Shown piece after piece: positions 1-7,389 of a stretch of 64,000 bases of DNA. The notes beneath the pieces are model-generated. The model was not told the origin of the DNA. It worked only from the letters and a program-made list of their open reading frames with translations, and made no database searches. The stretch is from contig NZ_JAEUXJ010000003.1 of the NCBI RefSeq assembly GCF_016775475.1, forward strand, positions 186,001 through 250,000. Direction: 5' to 3'. Positions within the stretch are counted from its first letter, which is position 1. The number at the start of each line of letters is the position of its first letter. Origin of the DNA: Belnapia mucosa. Lineage in GTDB: Bacteria > Pseudomonadota > Alphaproteobacteria > Acetobacterales > Acetobacteraceae. The translations under genes and the position numbers were made by a program.

Positions 1-760
1 AGGGGCCGATGCTGCGCCGCCAGTCCTCGCGTGACATCATGATGCTGCCGACCTGGCGCACCTGCGGCGCCGCATTCGTATGGCGCCAGGCCAGGAACAG
101 CGTCTCGCCGACGGCGAAGAGCGCGACGGCGACGAGGACCACGTTCACCCCGTCCAGCAGTTCCGGCACGCCGAGCGTCATGCGCGGCTGGCCGGTCTGC
201 AGATCGATGCCGACGAGGCCGAGCAGCAGGCCGAAGAAGAGGCTCGTCAGCCCGCGCAGCGCCGAGCCGCCGAGCACCGCGGAGACGGTGACGAAGCAGA
301 GCAGCATCAGCGAGAAATACTCGGCGGGCCCGAGCTTCAGCGCGAGATCCACGACGACCGGGCCGAGGAAGCTGATGCCCAGCGTGCCGATGGTGCCGGC
401 GATGAAGCTGCCGATGGCGGCCGTCGCCAGCGCAGGCCCCGCGCGGCCGTTCCGCGCCATCTTGGCGCCCTCGAGCGCGGTGATGATGGAGCCGCTCTCG
501 CCCGGCGTGTTCAGCAGGATCGAGGTGGTGGAGCCGCCATACATCGCGCCATAGAAGACGCCGCAGAACAGGATGAAGGCCCCCGTCGCCTCCACCTTGA
601 AGGTGATCGGCAGCAGCAGCGCGATGGTCAGCGCCGGGCCGATGCCCGGCAGCACGCCGATCGCGGTGCCGAGGAAGCAGCCGAGCAGCGCCCAGCCGAG
701 ATTGCCGAGCGTCAGCGCATGGGAGAAGCCGAGCTGGAGGCCGGCGATGGACTCCATCAT
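1..760 (-). CDS. tctA: Tripartite tricarboxylate transporter permease TctA (3' part beyond window)
   Basis: Large membrane permease of a TTT secondary transporter that imports carboxylates with a periplasmic receptor. The leftward frame starts at ATG 760 and stays open to the window edge, giving about 253 residues of a family usually near 500. Visible hallmarks are the glycine/proline-rich LPGIGPALT segment at residues 37-45 and the [15 protein letters not shown] signature at residues 74-88, both characteristic of TctA. Its first base is shared with the last base of the tctB stop codon (TGATG), so it is translationally coupled to tctB. The gene is truncated only by the window, not by mutation. 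Confidence 0.93.
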   Translation of the reverse strand, partial: MMESIAGLQLGFSHALTLGNLGWALLGCFLGTAIGVLPGIGPALTIALLLPITFKVEATGAFILFCGVFYGAMYGGSTTSILLNTPGESGSIITALEGAKMARNGRAGPALATAAIGSFIAGTIGTLGISFLGPVVVDLALKLGPAEYFSLMLLCFVTVSAVLGGSALRGLTSLFFGLLLGLVGIDLQTGQPRMTLGVPELLDGVNVVLVAVALFAVGETLFLAWRHTNAAPQVRQVGSIMMSREDWRRSIGP

Positions 761-1269
761 CACATCACGTCCCGGCCGAGGGCACGCAGCACAAGCCCTT
801 CGAGAACGCCCGCGCCGATATTCACACCCAGCACCTCGACGAAGAGGAACCAGACCAGCAGGGTCAGCACCAGCGCCAGCACCAGGTCCCGCAGCAGATG
901 GCGGGAGCCGAAAGCGGCGGCCACCAGCACGAATTGCACGCTGGCGGCGATGGAGAAGCCAAACGGCCCGATCAGCACCAGATTGGCCGCGAGCCCCGCC
1001 AGCAGCAGGCCGAGCGAGCGCCAATTGGTCGGCGGCGCCTCCCGCACCTCCTCCAGATCATCCGACCAGCCGCCGCGCAGCGCGCTGGCAACCAGCCCGG
1101 CGCCGAGCGCCAGCAGCCCGGCCCCGACCGCGAAGGGCACCGCCTTCGGTCCGACCTGGGCATAGATCGGCGAGGTGGGGATGATCGCGGCCTGCCAGAG
1201 CGCCAGCGCGCCCAGCAGCAGGACGAAGCCCCCGACCGCGAGGTCGGGTCCGGTGCCGGGCCGGGTCAC
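760..1269 (-). CDS. tctB: Tripartite tricarboxylate transporter small membrane subunit TctB
   Basis: Small integral membrane subunit of the TTT transporter, 169 residues, with about four hydrophobic segments and a central soluble stretch. A longer in-frame extension exists upstream, but it would overlap the receptor gene and shows no membrane character. The GTG at 1269 overlaps the tctC stop as GTGA and gives a product of normal TctB length. It sits between the receptor and the permease in the usual C-B-A order. TctB sequences are weakly conserved, so the call rests on size, topology and position. Confidence 0.85.
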   Translation of the reverse strand: MTRPGTGPDLAVGGFVLLLGALALWQAAIIPTSPIYAQVGPKAVPFAVGAGLLALGAGLVASALRGGWSDDLEEVREAPPTNWRSLGLLLAGLAANLVLIGPFGFSIAASVQFVLVAAAFGSRHLLRDLVLALVLTLLVWFLFVEVLGVNIGAGVLEGLVLRALGRDVM

Positions 1270-2231
1270 GCGAGCCCGATCTCCTTCAGCACCGCCTCGG
1301 TCTTCTGCACGTCCTCGGTGAGGAAGGCGCTGAAGGCATCGCCGGTCAGGAAGGCATCGTCCCAGTCCCGGGTCTTCAGCATCTCCTTCCAGGCCGGCAG
1401 GTCGTGCAGTTCCGTGATCAGCGCCACCAGCTTGTCGCGCGCATCGGGGCGGATGCCAGGGGGCGCGAAGACGCCGCGCCAATTGGTCATCACCACATCG
1501 ATGCCGCTTTCCTTCAGCGTCGGAATGGCAGGGTCGCTGCGCGTCTCGCCGGTGGTCGCCAGCGCCCGCATGCGGCCGGACTTGATCTGCTCGGCGAATT
1601 CCGAAAGGCCGGAGATGCCCGCCTTCACCTGCGCCCCGAGGATCGCCGCCTGGGCCGGCCCGCCGCCGGCGAAGGCGACATAGGACCCCTCCTTCGCCGA
1701 ACGCCCGAGCGCCTTCAGGATCAGCCCGAGGGTGATGTGGTCCGTCCCGCCGGCTGAGCCGCCGGCGATGGAAGTGCCGCCCGGATTGGCCTTCAGCGCA
1801 TCGAGCAGCCCCTTCAGGTCCTTGATCTCGGAACTCGCTGGGACGACGACGACGCCCGCTTCCTCGGTCATCCGGGCGATCGGCGTGACATCCTTCAGCC
1901 CGACCGGCGTCTTGTTGGTCAGCGTCGCGCCGACCATGATCGAGCCCGCGACCATCAGCGCATCCGGCCGGCCGCGCCGCTGGCCGACGAAGCGCGGCAG
2001 CCCCACCGAGCCGCCGGCACCGCCCACATTCTCGAATTGGAAGCTGCCGACCAAGCTGCCCTGCCGGGCCACCTGCTCGATCGCCCGGCCGAGCCCGTCC
2101 CAGCCCCCGCCCGGCCCGGCGGGGATGAACATATAGAGGCTCGCCAGGCGCTGCTGCGCCCGGGCCTCGCCGATCCGGGAAGCGGCGAGCAGGCCGGCGG
2201 CGGCGGCCAGCAGGTGACGGCGTCCGGGCAT
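1266..2231 (-). CDS. tctC: TctC/Bug-family periplasmic receptor of the TTT transporter
   Basis: Extracytoplasmic solute receptor of 321 residues. The N-terminus (RRHLLAAAAGLLAASRIGEARA) is a secretion signal with an arginine pair. The mature part has the Bug-type phosphate/carboxyl-loop region FIPAGPGGGWDGLGR and the later SAGGTDH segment. It resembles the TctC subgroup with the IPAGPGGGWD motif more than the orphan Bug receptors found later in this window. It is first in a three-gene leftward operon with tctB and tctA. The substrate cannot be read from sequence; tricarboxylates or related organic acids are typical. Confidence 0.9.
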   Translation of the reverse strand: MPGRRHLLAAAAGLLAASRIGEARAQQRLASLYMFIPAGPGGGWDGLGRAIEQVARQGSLVGSFQFENVGGAGGSVGLPRFVGQRRGRPDALMVAGSIMVGATLTNKTPVGLKDVTPIARMTEEAGVVVVPASSEIKDLKGLLDALKANPGGTSIAGGSAGGTDHITLGLILKALGRSAKEGSYVAFAGGGPAQAAILGAQVKAGISGLSEFAEQIKSGRMRALATTGETRSDPAIPTLKESGIDVVMTNWRGVFAPPGIRPDARDKLVALITELHDLPAWKEMLKTRDWDDAFLTGDAFSAFLTEDVQKTEAVLKEIGLA

Positions 2232-2298
2232 CGGGTCCTCCCCAGGGGATTTCCCGCGTCTCTAGCCCCGGACCACCGCCCCGTCCATCGCGCCGCCG

Positions 2299-3063
2299 CT
2301 AACCCTGAATGCTGCGCGCCAATTCCGGCATGCCGCCGATCGAGAGGAGATGCGCGTAGATCACTTCCAGCCAGCCGCGGTCGCGCAACTCGGCCAGCTG
2401 CTCCGGCGCCAGGGCGGCGAGCGCCGGCCGGTCCACCGCGAAGAAGCCGTCGACGCGGAGCGGCTTGCCATGATGCTCGAACTGCACCACCGATGATTTC
2501 AGCAGCCCGAGCTCGGCCAGGCGGAGCGTCATGGTCCGGGTGCGGAGCATCGCCTCCTCGACCGATTTGGTGAAGGCGAAGGCGCGCTCGAGCTGCGGCG
2601 CCGGCTTGCCGTCCTCGGCAAACAGCGGCTCGCCGGTCGTCTCGCTCACCTGCGGCGCGGAGGGGTCGATGCAGAGCGCCAGTTCCTCGGAGTCCGGCGC
2701 CACGCGCAGCAGGAAGAAGGGGAAGCGGCGCAGATAGGCCGGGACATAGGCCCCCGCCTTCCAGGCCCCGCCGGCATCGACATAGAGGTTGGTCCCGGCG
2801 GACAGGCCGGTGATCACCACCGGCATATGCGGCGCGGTCGCCGCGAAGACGATCGGCAGGCTGCGGGCGGCGACGGTGAATTCCTCAGCCGCCAGCGGGA
2901 TGGCGCTGGCCCCGGCGGCGAAGCCATAGCCGGCATCATGGAGCCGAAGGGCGGCGTGGCGCTCGGCGGTCAGCCCCTCCAGCGCGCGATAGAGCGGGGG
3001 CAGGCTCGGCGCGCTCTGGGCGGCACCATTCACCACGCCATGGGACACTGCAATCTCGGACAT
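2299..3063 (-). CDS. SapC family protein
   Basis: Cytosolic protein of 254 residues matching the SapC family (named after a Campylobacter S-layer locus protein), with the typical N-terminal region PIVFAATAPHMPVVITGL followed by the FPFFLLR core and the late FFAVDRPALAAL segment. The start ATG at 3063 is preceded by an AGGAG-like site; an earlier in-frame start lacks one. From general knowledge of alphaproteobacterial genomes, SapC genes often accompany cupin-like oxygenases, tryptophan halogenases and TonB receptors. Here it is divergent from a repeat protein coupled to a cupin/JmjC oxygenase, which repeats part of that association. The biochemical role of the family is unclear. Confidence 0.85.
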   Translation of the reverse strand: MSEIAVSHGVVNGAAQSAPSLPPLYRALEGLTAERHAALRLHDAGYGFAAGASAIPLAAEEFTVAARSLPIVFAATAPHMPVVITGLSAGTNLYVDAGGAWKAGAYVPAYLRRFPFFLLRVAPDSEELALCIDPSAPQVSETTGEPLFAEDGKPAPQLERAFAFTKSVEEAMLRTRTMTLRLAELGLLKSSVVQFEHHGKPLRVDGFFAVDRPALAALAPEQLAELRDRGWLEVIYAHLLSIGGMPELARSIQG

Positions 3064-3165
3064 GTGATCGGCTCCTTCGCCGAGGGCTTGTGACTCGCTC
3101 CCTAAGGCTTTCGCAAGCACTCATGCGCAACATCCCCTTCCGTTCCGCCCACGGGTGGAAAGCTG

Positions 3166-3633
3166 TTGCGTCCAGTTCGGGCCGCAGCCGAAACTTCAGC
3201 CCCGAGGCGAGGGAGGACAGGCATAGATCGACCGGAAGGGGATGGGTGGCTCGGACGCAGGCTGCTGGTCCTCCGTGTCGCCACCCTCGGCCTCGCCGCG
3301 GCGGGCACCGAGGCCGGGGCCGCGAGCCTCACCCCCGCCCCTGCCGCACCCGGCGGCGCCGAGCCGGTCAGGACGGATAACGACCCCTATGATGCCCCGG
3401 GCTATGGCCGCCGCGGCTATGGCGGCGGTGGCGGCCGGACCGATAATGATCCGCGCGATTCCGCCGGCTATGGCCGCGGCGGCTATGGCTATGCCCCGCC
3501 GGCCCGCCGCAGCGTCACTGACAACGACCCGAGCGATGCCGAAGGGCGCGGCCGCGGCTATGCCCCGCCCCGCCGCAGCGTGACCGACAACGACCCGCGC
3601 GATGCGGAGGGCCGCGGCCGGGGCTGGCGGTGA
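3166..3633 (+). CDS. Small exported TDNDP-repeat protein (start uncertain)
   Basis: Unrecognised 155-residue frame. After a hydrophobic segment that looks like a signal peptide (RRLLVLRVATLGLAAAGTEAG), the rest is low-complexity and carries four copies of TDNDP at 3373-3387, 3439-3453, 3517-3531 and 3583-3597. Each copy is followed by an acidic residue pair and a Gly/Tyr/Arg-rich linker (GYGRGGY, GRGRGYAPPRRS). The stop overlaps the GTG start of the next gene as GTGA, so the two are probably co-translated. The only in-frame start before the signal is TTG 3166 with a weak GGAAAG upstream, giving a long n-region; the true start, or a sequencing frameshift here, remains open. The regular repeats argue that the frame is real. 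Confidence 0.6.
   Translation: MRPVRAAAETSAPRRGRTGIDRPEGDGWLGRRLLVLRVATLGLAAAGTEAGAASLTPAPAAPGGAEPVRTDNDPYDAPGYGRRGYGGGGGRTDNDPRDSAGYGRGGYGYAPPARRSVTDNDPSDAEGRGRGYAPPRRSVTDNDPRDAEGRGRGWR
3373..3597 (+). repeat. Four in-frame TDNDP repeats
   Basis: Copies at 3373-3387, 3439-3453, 3517-3531 and 3583-3597 encode an identical TDNDP pentapeptide, with start-to-start spacings of 66, 78 and 66 bases. The codons differ between copies (GATAACGAC, GATAATGAT, GACAACGAC twice) while the peptide stays the same, which points to selection at protein level rather than recent DNA duplication. The second half of each unit, xDAxGxGRGxY, is also partly conserved. Confidence 0.85.
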
Positions 3634-4796
3634 CCCTCGCCGCCACCGCGCTCGGCCTCGCCTTCCCCGGCCTTGGCCTGGCGGAGGTGCTGGCGCTGCG
3701 CGAGGACACCGGCTGGCGCCATTGGCCCGCCACCGCGCCCGACCGCTTCGCGGATCTGCTCTCGGTCCCGGTGCTGGATGCGCTGCTCGCCACCGACCTC
3801 GCCCGCGCGCCGCGGGTCAGCATGGCCGATGCCGGGCGCGCGGGCGGGGCCGGCGTGCCGGAGGCGGAATTCTGCCTGCCCGATGGCCGGGTCGATCCGC
3901 TGCGGCTGCTGGCCCGGTTCGATGCCGGCGCCACCCTCGTCGTTTCCCAGATGCAGGAGGCGCATGCGCCGCTGGCCGGCTTCTGCCGCGGGCTGGAACG
4001 GGTCTTCCTGCATCCGGTCCAGGCCAATGTCTATCTGACCCCGCCGGGCGCCCAGGGCTTCCGCCGCCACTACGATACGCATGACGTGCTGGTCCTGCAG
4101 GTGGAAGGCGAGAAAGCCTGGCGCGTCTGGCCCGGCCAGCCCCTGCCCCATCCCACACGCCATACCCCCTGGACCGGCGCGACGGAGCCGGAGGGCGAGC
4201 CTGCGACCCTGACCCTTCGCCCCGGCGCCGCGCTCTATCTGCCGCGCGGCACGCTGCATGAGGCCCGGGGCGGCGAGGCCGCCGCCTCGCTCCACCTCAC
4301 CATCGGCCTGCTCGAACCCTGCTGGGCCGAGGCGCTGCGCCTCCTGCTCGATGAGATGGAGGCGACGGAACCGGCGCTGCGCGCCCCCTTCCCAAGCTGG
4401 CGCCTGACCGAGCCCGAGGCGCGGCCGGCCCTGCTGGCTGGGCTGCGGGGACAGCTGGCCGGCCTCGGCGGGGAGGCGGCGTTCGACCAGCTCTCCCTCG
4501 CCCTGCTGGACGGGCTGGCGGCCCAGCGCATGCCCCTGCCGGCGCGCGGCCTGCTAAGCCCGGTGCCCGGGCCGGAGACCCGGCTCCGCCTCACCGACCG
4601 CATGCTGCACCATGTCGCCGCCCTGCCGGAGGGCAGGGCGGAGCTGCGCTGGGCCGGCGGCCGGATGCCGTTCGGGCCACGGGAGCTGGGCTGGCTGGAA
4701 CGTTTGGCGGAAGGAAGCTCGGCCGCCGCCCTTGGCGAGGATGCGCTGCCGCTATGCCGGACCCTGGCCGCGGCCGGGTTGCTGGAGATCCTGTAG
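3630..4796 (+). CDS. JmjC/cupin-4 type 2-oxoglutarate oxygenase (NO66/MINA53/YcfD-like)
   Basis: 388-residue Fe(II)/2-oxoglutarate oxygenase of the ribosomal-oxygenase-like cupin family. The metal motif HYDTHDVLVLQVEGEKAW gives His147 and Asp149, and LYLPRGTLHEA gives the third ligand His210. The order and spacing match NO66, MINA53 and YcfD, including the small helical C-terminal part. The start is GTG 3630, overlapping the stop of the TDNDP-repeat gene. Known members hydroxylate arginine or histidine in ribosomal proteins, so a ribosomal substrate is the conservative reading. The coupling to a repeat-bearing neighbour makes that protein a possible substrate; this is inference. Confidence 0.85.
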   Translation: MTLAATALGLAFPGLGLAEVLALREDTGWRHWPATAPDRFADLLSVPVLDALLATDLARAPRVSMADAGRAGGAGVPEAEFCLPDGRVDPLRLLARFDAGATLVVSQMQEAHAPLAGFCRGLERVFLHPVQANVYLTPPGAQGFRRHYDTHDVLVLQVEGEKAWRVWPGQPLPHPTRHTPWTGATEPEGEPATLTLRPGAALYLPRGTLHEARGGEAAASLHLTIGLLEPCWAEALRLLLDEMEATEPALRAPFPSWRLTEPEARPALLAGLRGQLAGLGGEAAFDQLSLALLDGLAAQRMPLPARGLLSPVPGPETRLRLTDRMLHHVAALPEGRAELRWAGGRMPFGPRELGWLERLAEGSSAAALGEDALPLCRTLAAAGLLEIL

Positions 4797-4844
4797 CCCG
4801 ATCGCACCCACCAGGGCTGCGGCGGGAAGGAATGGCACAGGGTG

Positions 4845-4976
4845 CCGAGAGGGGCGCCGCCCCTCTCGGGCTCGCCCCGCCAAAGGCCGAAAGGCCTTTG
4901 GAAACCAAATGTTTAACTCAGGGCCTCCAAGGGCCTTTCGGCCCTGGTGGGGGGAGTGAGGGGGCAACGCCCCCTC
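4845..4976. repeat. Cluster of four hairpins between convergent genes
   Basis: Four successive inverted repeats: 4845-4869 (11-bp perfect stem, GCC loop), 4880-4901 (CCAAAGGCC/GGCCTTTGG with GAAA loop), 4927-4947 (CCAAGGGCC/GGCCCTGG with one bulge, TTTC loop) and 4958-4976 (GAGGGGGC/GCCCCCTC, AAC loop). They fill the gap between the convergent oxygenase and glycosidase genes and could terminate transcription both ways, although no clear T-run follows them. The third and fourth hairpins resemble the pair at 26091-26144, so this is also a dispersed intergenic repeat. Confidence 0.8.
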
Positions 4977-4984
4977 GCCCCTTC

Positions 4985-6151
4985 TCAGGCCGCCGCGTCC
5001 TGCGACAGCTCGGCGAAGAACTCGGCGAAATCCTGCTGCTGCCGGCGCAGCTCCCGCGCCAGGGGCGCATGCACCGGCCGGCGGCCATGCTTCGGGTCCA
5101 TCTCCAGCAAGCCGTTCGGGCAGTAGCGGTCGTCGTCCCAGCCCGGATGGCTCAGCACGGGGTAGAGGCAGATGCCCTCCACCGGCACGCCGGCGCGGAT
5201 TGCCTCGCGCACCTCATCGGCGACATAGCGCAGCCAGAGCGCGCGGCGGTCGCCCTCGATGCTGGTCTCGGCGACGAAGATCGGGCGCTTGAAGTGATCG
5301 TGCACCTTGGCCAGCAGCACGCGCAGCGGCACCCAGCGCTCGTCGAAGACCGAGAGCGGGGCGGCGTCGCGGCCTTCATGCAGCCACCACTGGTTGTTCC
5401 AGTAGAAATTCACCCCGATGGCGTCGAGCACGTCCTCGCTGCCGCCCAGCTCCGGCTCCTGCCGGCCGAGCAGCATGTCCCAGGCCTCCCACATGCCGGC
5501 ATTGCGCGCCTCGGAGGGGGCAACATCCACTTCGACATGCGGGCGGCCGACGGTGTTGATCAGCGGCTCCACCGCGAAGACGCGGGTGCCGGGCACCGCC
5601 TGGCGCATGGCCCGCGTCCCGGCGAGCGTCGCGGCGACGGCCTGGCGCTTCACCTCCGGCCCGCGGCCGCGGGTGCAGGGGTTGAAATGGCCGGTCTCGC
5701 CGCCCGCCCAGGCAAGGAAGGAGATCTCGTTCAGCGGACAGACGGTCGGCGCCTGCCCGGTCTCGGACCGCGCCAGCTCGGCGAAGCGGGTGGCGAATTC
5801 GGCGAAGCGCGGCGCGAAATCCGCCGAGAAGAAGTCCAGCCAGTCCGGCCAGCCGTAATGACACAGGTCCCAGACCACCTGCGTGCCGGTCCGGACCGAG
5901 GCCTGCAGCATGGGCTGCACCGCCGACCAGTCGTACTGGCCGGGGCCGGCGGCCTGCACCAGGTGCCAGCGCACCCCGTCCCGCACCGCGCGGATGCCGT
6001 GTTCCGCGACCTGCCGGTAATCCTCCTCGGCAAGGAGGTCGTGCCGCGTCGCCGCGATGAGGTCGAGCCGACGCCCATCATTGCGGCGATGCGTCGAACA
6101 CTCGAAGCCGCCGAGGAAGAAGCTGCGGAACAGGCTGGGTCGGAAGGTCAC
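4985..6151 (-). CDS. Glycoside hydrolase of the GH-A clan (GH1-like)
   Basis: 388-residue protein with a (beta/alpha)8 glycosidase pattern. LNEIS places the likely acid/base Glu142, and FVAETSIEG places the nucleophile Glu295, as in GH1-type enzymes. The N-terminal FFLGGFECSTHR is the usual start of a beta-glucosidase-like barrel. GTG 6151 is chosen because AGGAGC lies five bases before it, giving a start just downstream of the cytochrome gene. No signal peptide is seen, so it is probably cytoplasmic. It lies 20 bases after the last gene of the GMC dehydrogenase operon and is probably co-transcribed. The sugar specificity is unknown, and the family assignment beyond clan GH-A is tentative. 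Confidence 0.72.
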   Translation of the reverse strand: MTFRPSLFRSFFLGGFECSTHRRNDGRRLDLIAATRHDLLAEEDYRQVAEHGIRAVRDGVRWHLVQAAGPGQYDWSAVQPMLQASVRTGTQVVWDLCHYGWPDWLDFFSADFAPRFAEFATRFAELARSETGQAPTVCPLNEISFLAWAGGETGHFNPCTRGRGPEVKRQAVAATLAGTRAMRQAVPGTRVFAVEPLINTVGRPHVEVDVAPSEARNAGMWEAWDMLLGRQEPELGGSEDVLDAIGVNFYWNNQWWLHEGRDAAPLSVFDERWVPLRVLLAKVHDHFKRPIFVAETSIEGDRRALWLRYVADEVREAIRAGVPVEGICLYPVLSHPGWDDDRYCPNGLLEMDPKHGRRPVHAPLARELRRQQQDFAEFFAELSQDAAA

Positions 6152-6171
6152 GGTCGCTCCTGTTGCAGTGG

Positions 6172-7389
6172 TCAGTGCGGCGCCGCGGCCACCAGGCCGC
6201 GCAGGCGGGTGGCATCCGCGGCGCTCGCGGCCGGGGCCTGGTTGCCCCAGCTGTTGCGGATATAGGTGACCACATCGGCCACCTGCTGGTCGTTCAGCCG
6301 CCAGCCGAAGGCCGGCATGCCGGGGCTGGTCGGCGCACCGTCCGTCGCCACGCTGCGGACGCCGCTGATGATGATGCGCATCAAGGTGTCGGTGCCCGGC
6401 TGCTGCACGACCTGGCTGCCGGCGAGGATGGGGAAGATACCCTCGACACCCTGGCCGTCGCGCCGGTGGCAGGCCATGCAATTGTCGACGTACAGCGCCT
6501 CGCCCGTCCGCATCGCCGGATCGGAGGTCGCCAGCGCGGCCGGCGGCGTCGGGGCCGCGGCGGGCAGGTCCTTCAGATAGACGGCGATGGCGCGCAAATC
6601 GGCCTCGTTCATCAGGCTGGTGGAATAGCCGACCACCTCCGCCATCGGCCCGCTGGCGCGGCTGCGCGCATTGGCCCCGGTGCGGAGATAGGCGACGATA
6701 TCTTCCACGGACCAGTTGCCCACTCCTTGACGGGCATCATTGGTGAGGTTGGGCGCGAACCAGCCCTGCAGCGGCCCGCCTTGCCAGGCGGCGCTGCTGT
6801 CGCCGCCGAGCGCATTGCGCGCGGTATGGCAGGCGCTGCAATGGCCGAGACCCTCGACCAGATAGGCGCCGCGATTCCATTCGGCCGAGCGGTCGGCGCG
6901 CGGCTCGTAATATCCCGGCGAGAAGAACAGCAGGTTCCAGCCCCGCATCACCGTGCGGACGGAAAAGGGAAAGGGCAGCGTGTCGCGATCGACGGTATTG
7001 CGGACCGCGGGCAGGGTGCGGAGGAAGGCGAAGATCGCATCCGTGTCCTCCCGCGTGACCTTGGTGTACCAGGGATAGGGAAAGGCCGGATAGAGCCGGT
7101 CGCCATTCGGCCGCACGCCCTCATGCATGGCGCGGGCGAAATCCGCCTCGGACCACTGGCCGATGCCGGTGTCGGAATCGGGTGTCAGGTTGGGCGCGTT
7201 GATCAGGCCGAAGGGCGTCTCGATCCCGCGCCCGCCGGCATACTGGCCGTTCGGGCCGGTATGGCAGGCGATGCAATCGCCGACGGTGGCGAGGTAGCGG
7301 CCGCGCAGAATCTTCGTGATGTCGGCGCTGTCCGCCATGGCGCGCGGCGCCGCGAGCAGGAGCGCGAGGAGAAGCAGCGCGCGCATCAT
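6172..7389 (-). CDS. Tri-heme cytochrome c subunit of GMC-type dehydrogenase
   Basis: 405-residue exported cytochrome c with signal peptide MMRALLLLALLLAAPRAMA and three heme-binding CxxCH motifs: CIACH (39-43), CSACH (184-188) and CMACH (304-308). This matches the cytochrome subunit of membrane-bound gluconate, alcohol and sorbitol dehydrogenases, which passes electrons from the flavoprotein to ubiquinone or terminal oxidases in the periplasm. ATG 7389 overlaps the stop of the flavoprotein gene as ATGA. It is the third gene of a leftward operon after the small subunit and the GMC subunit. Confidence 0.95.
   Translation of the reverse strand: MMRALLLLALLLAAPRAMADSADITKILRGRYLATVGDCIACHTGPNGQYAGGRGIETPFGLINAPNLTPDSDTGIGQWSEADFARAMHEGVRPNGDRLYPAFPYPWYTKVTREDTDAIFAFLRTLPAVRNTVDRDTLPFPFSVRTVMRGWNLLFFSPGYYEPRADRSAEWNRGAYLVEGLGHCSACHTARNALGGDSSAAWQGGPLQGWFAPNLTNDARQGVGNWSVEDIVAYLRTGANARSRASGPMAEVVGYSTSLMNEADLRAIAVYLKDLPAAAPTPPAALATSDPAMRTGEALYVDNCMACHRRDGQGVEGIFPILAGSQVVQQPGTDTLMRIIISGVRSVATDGAPTSPGMPAFGWRLNDQQVADVVTYIRNSWGNQAPAASAADATRLRGLVAAAPH

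Noticed and set aside
3242..3583. Plus-strand frame starting at the ATG at 3242 as an alternative to the TDNDP frame
   Set aside because: It encodes Pro/Ala/Met-rich low-complexity sequence with no signal peptide pattern, while the other frame keeps exact TDNDP repeats with varied codons.
3373..3597. Regular repeats considered as a CRISPR array
   Set aside because: The repeats are five codons long, vary in bases but not in amino acids, stay in one reading frame and have no uniform spacers, so they are protein repeats.
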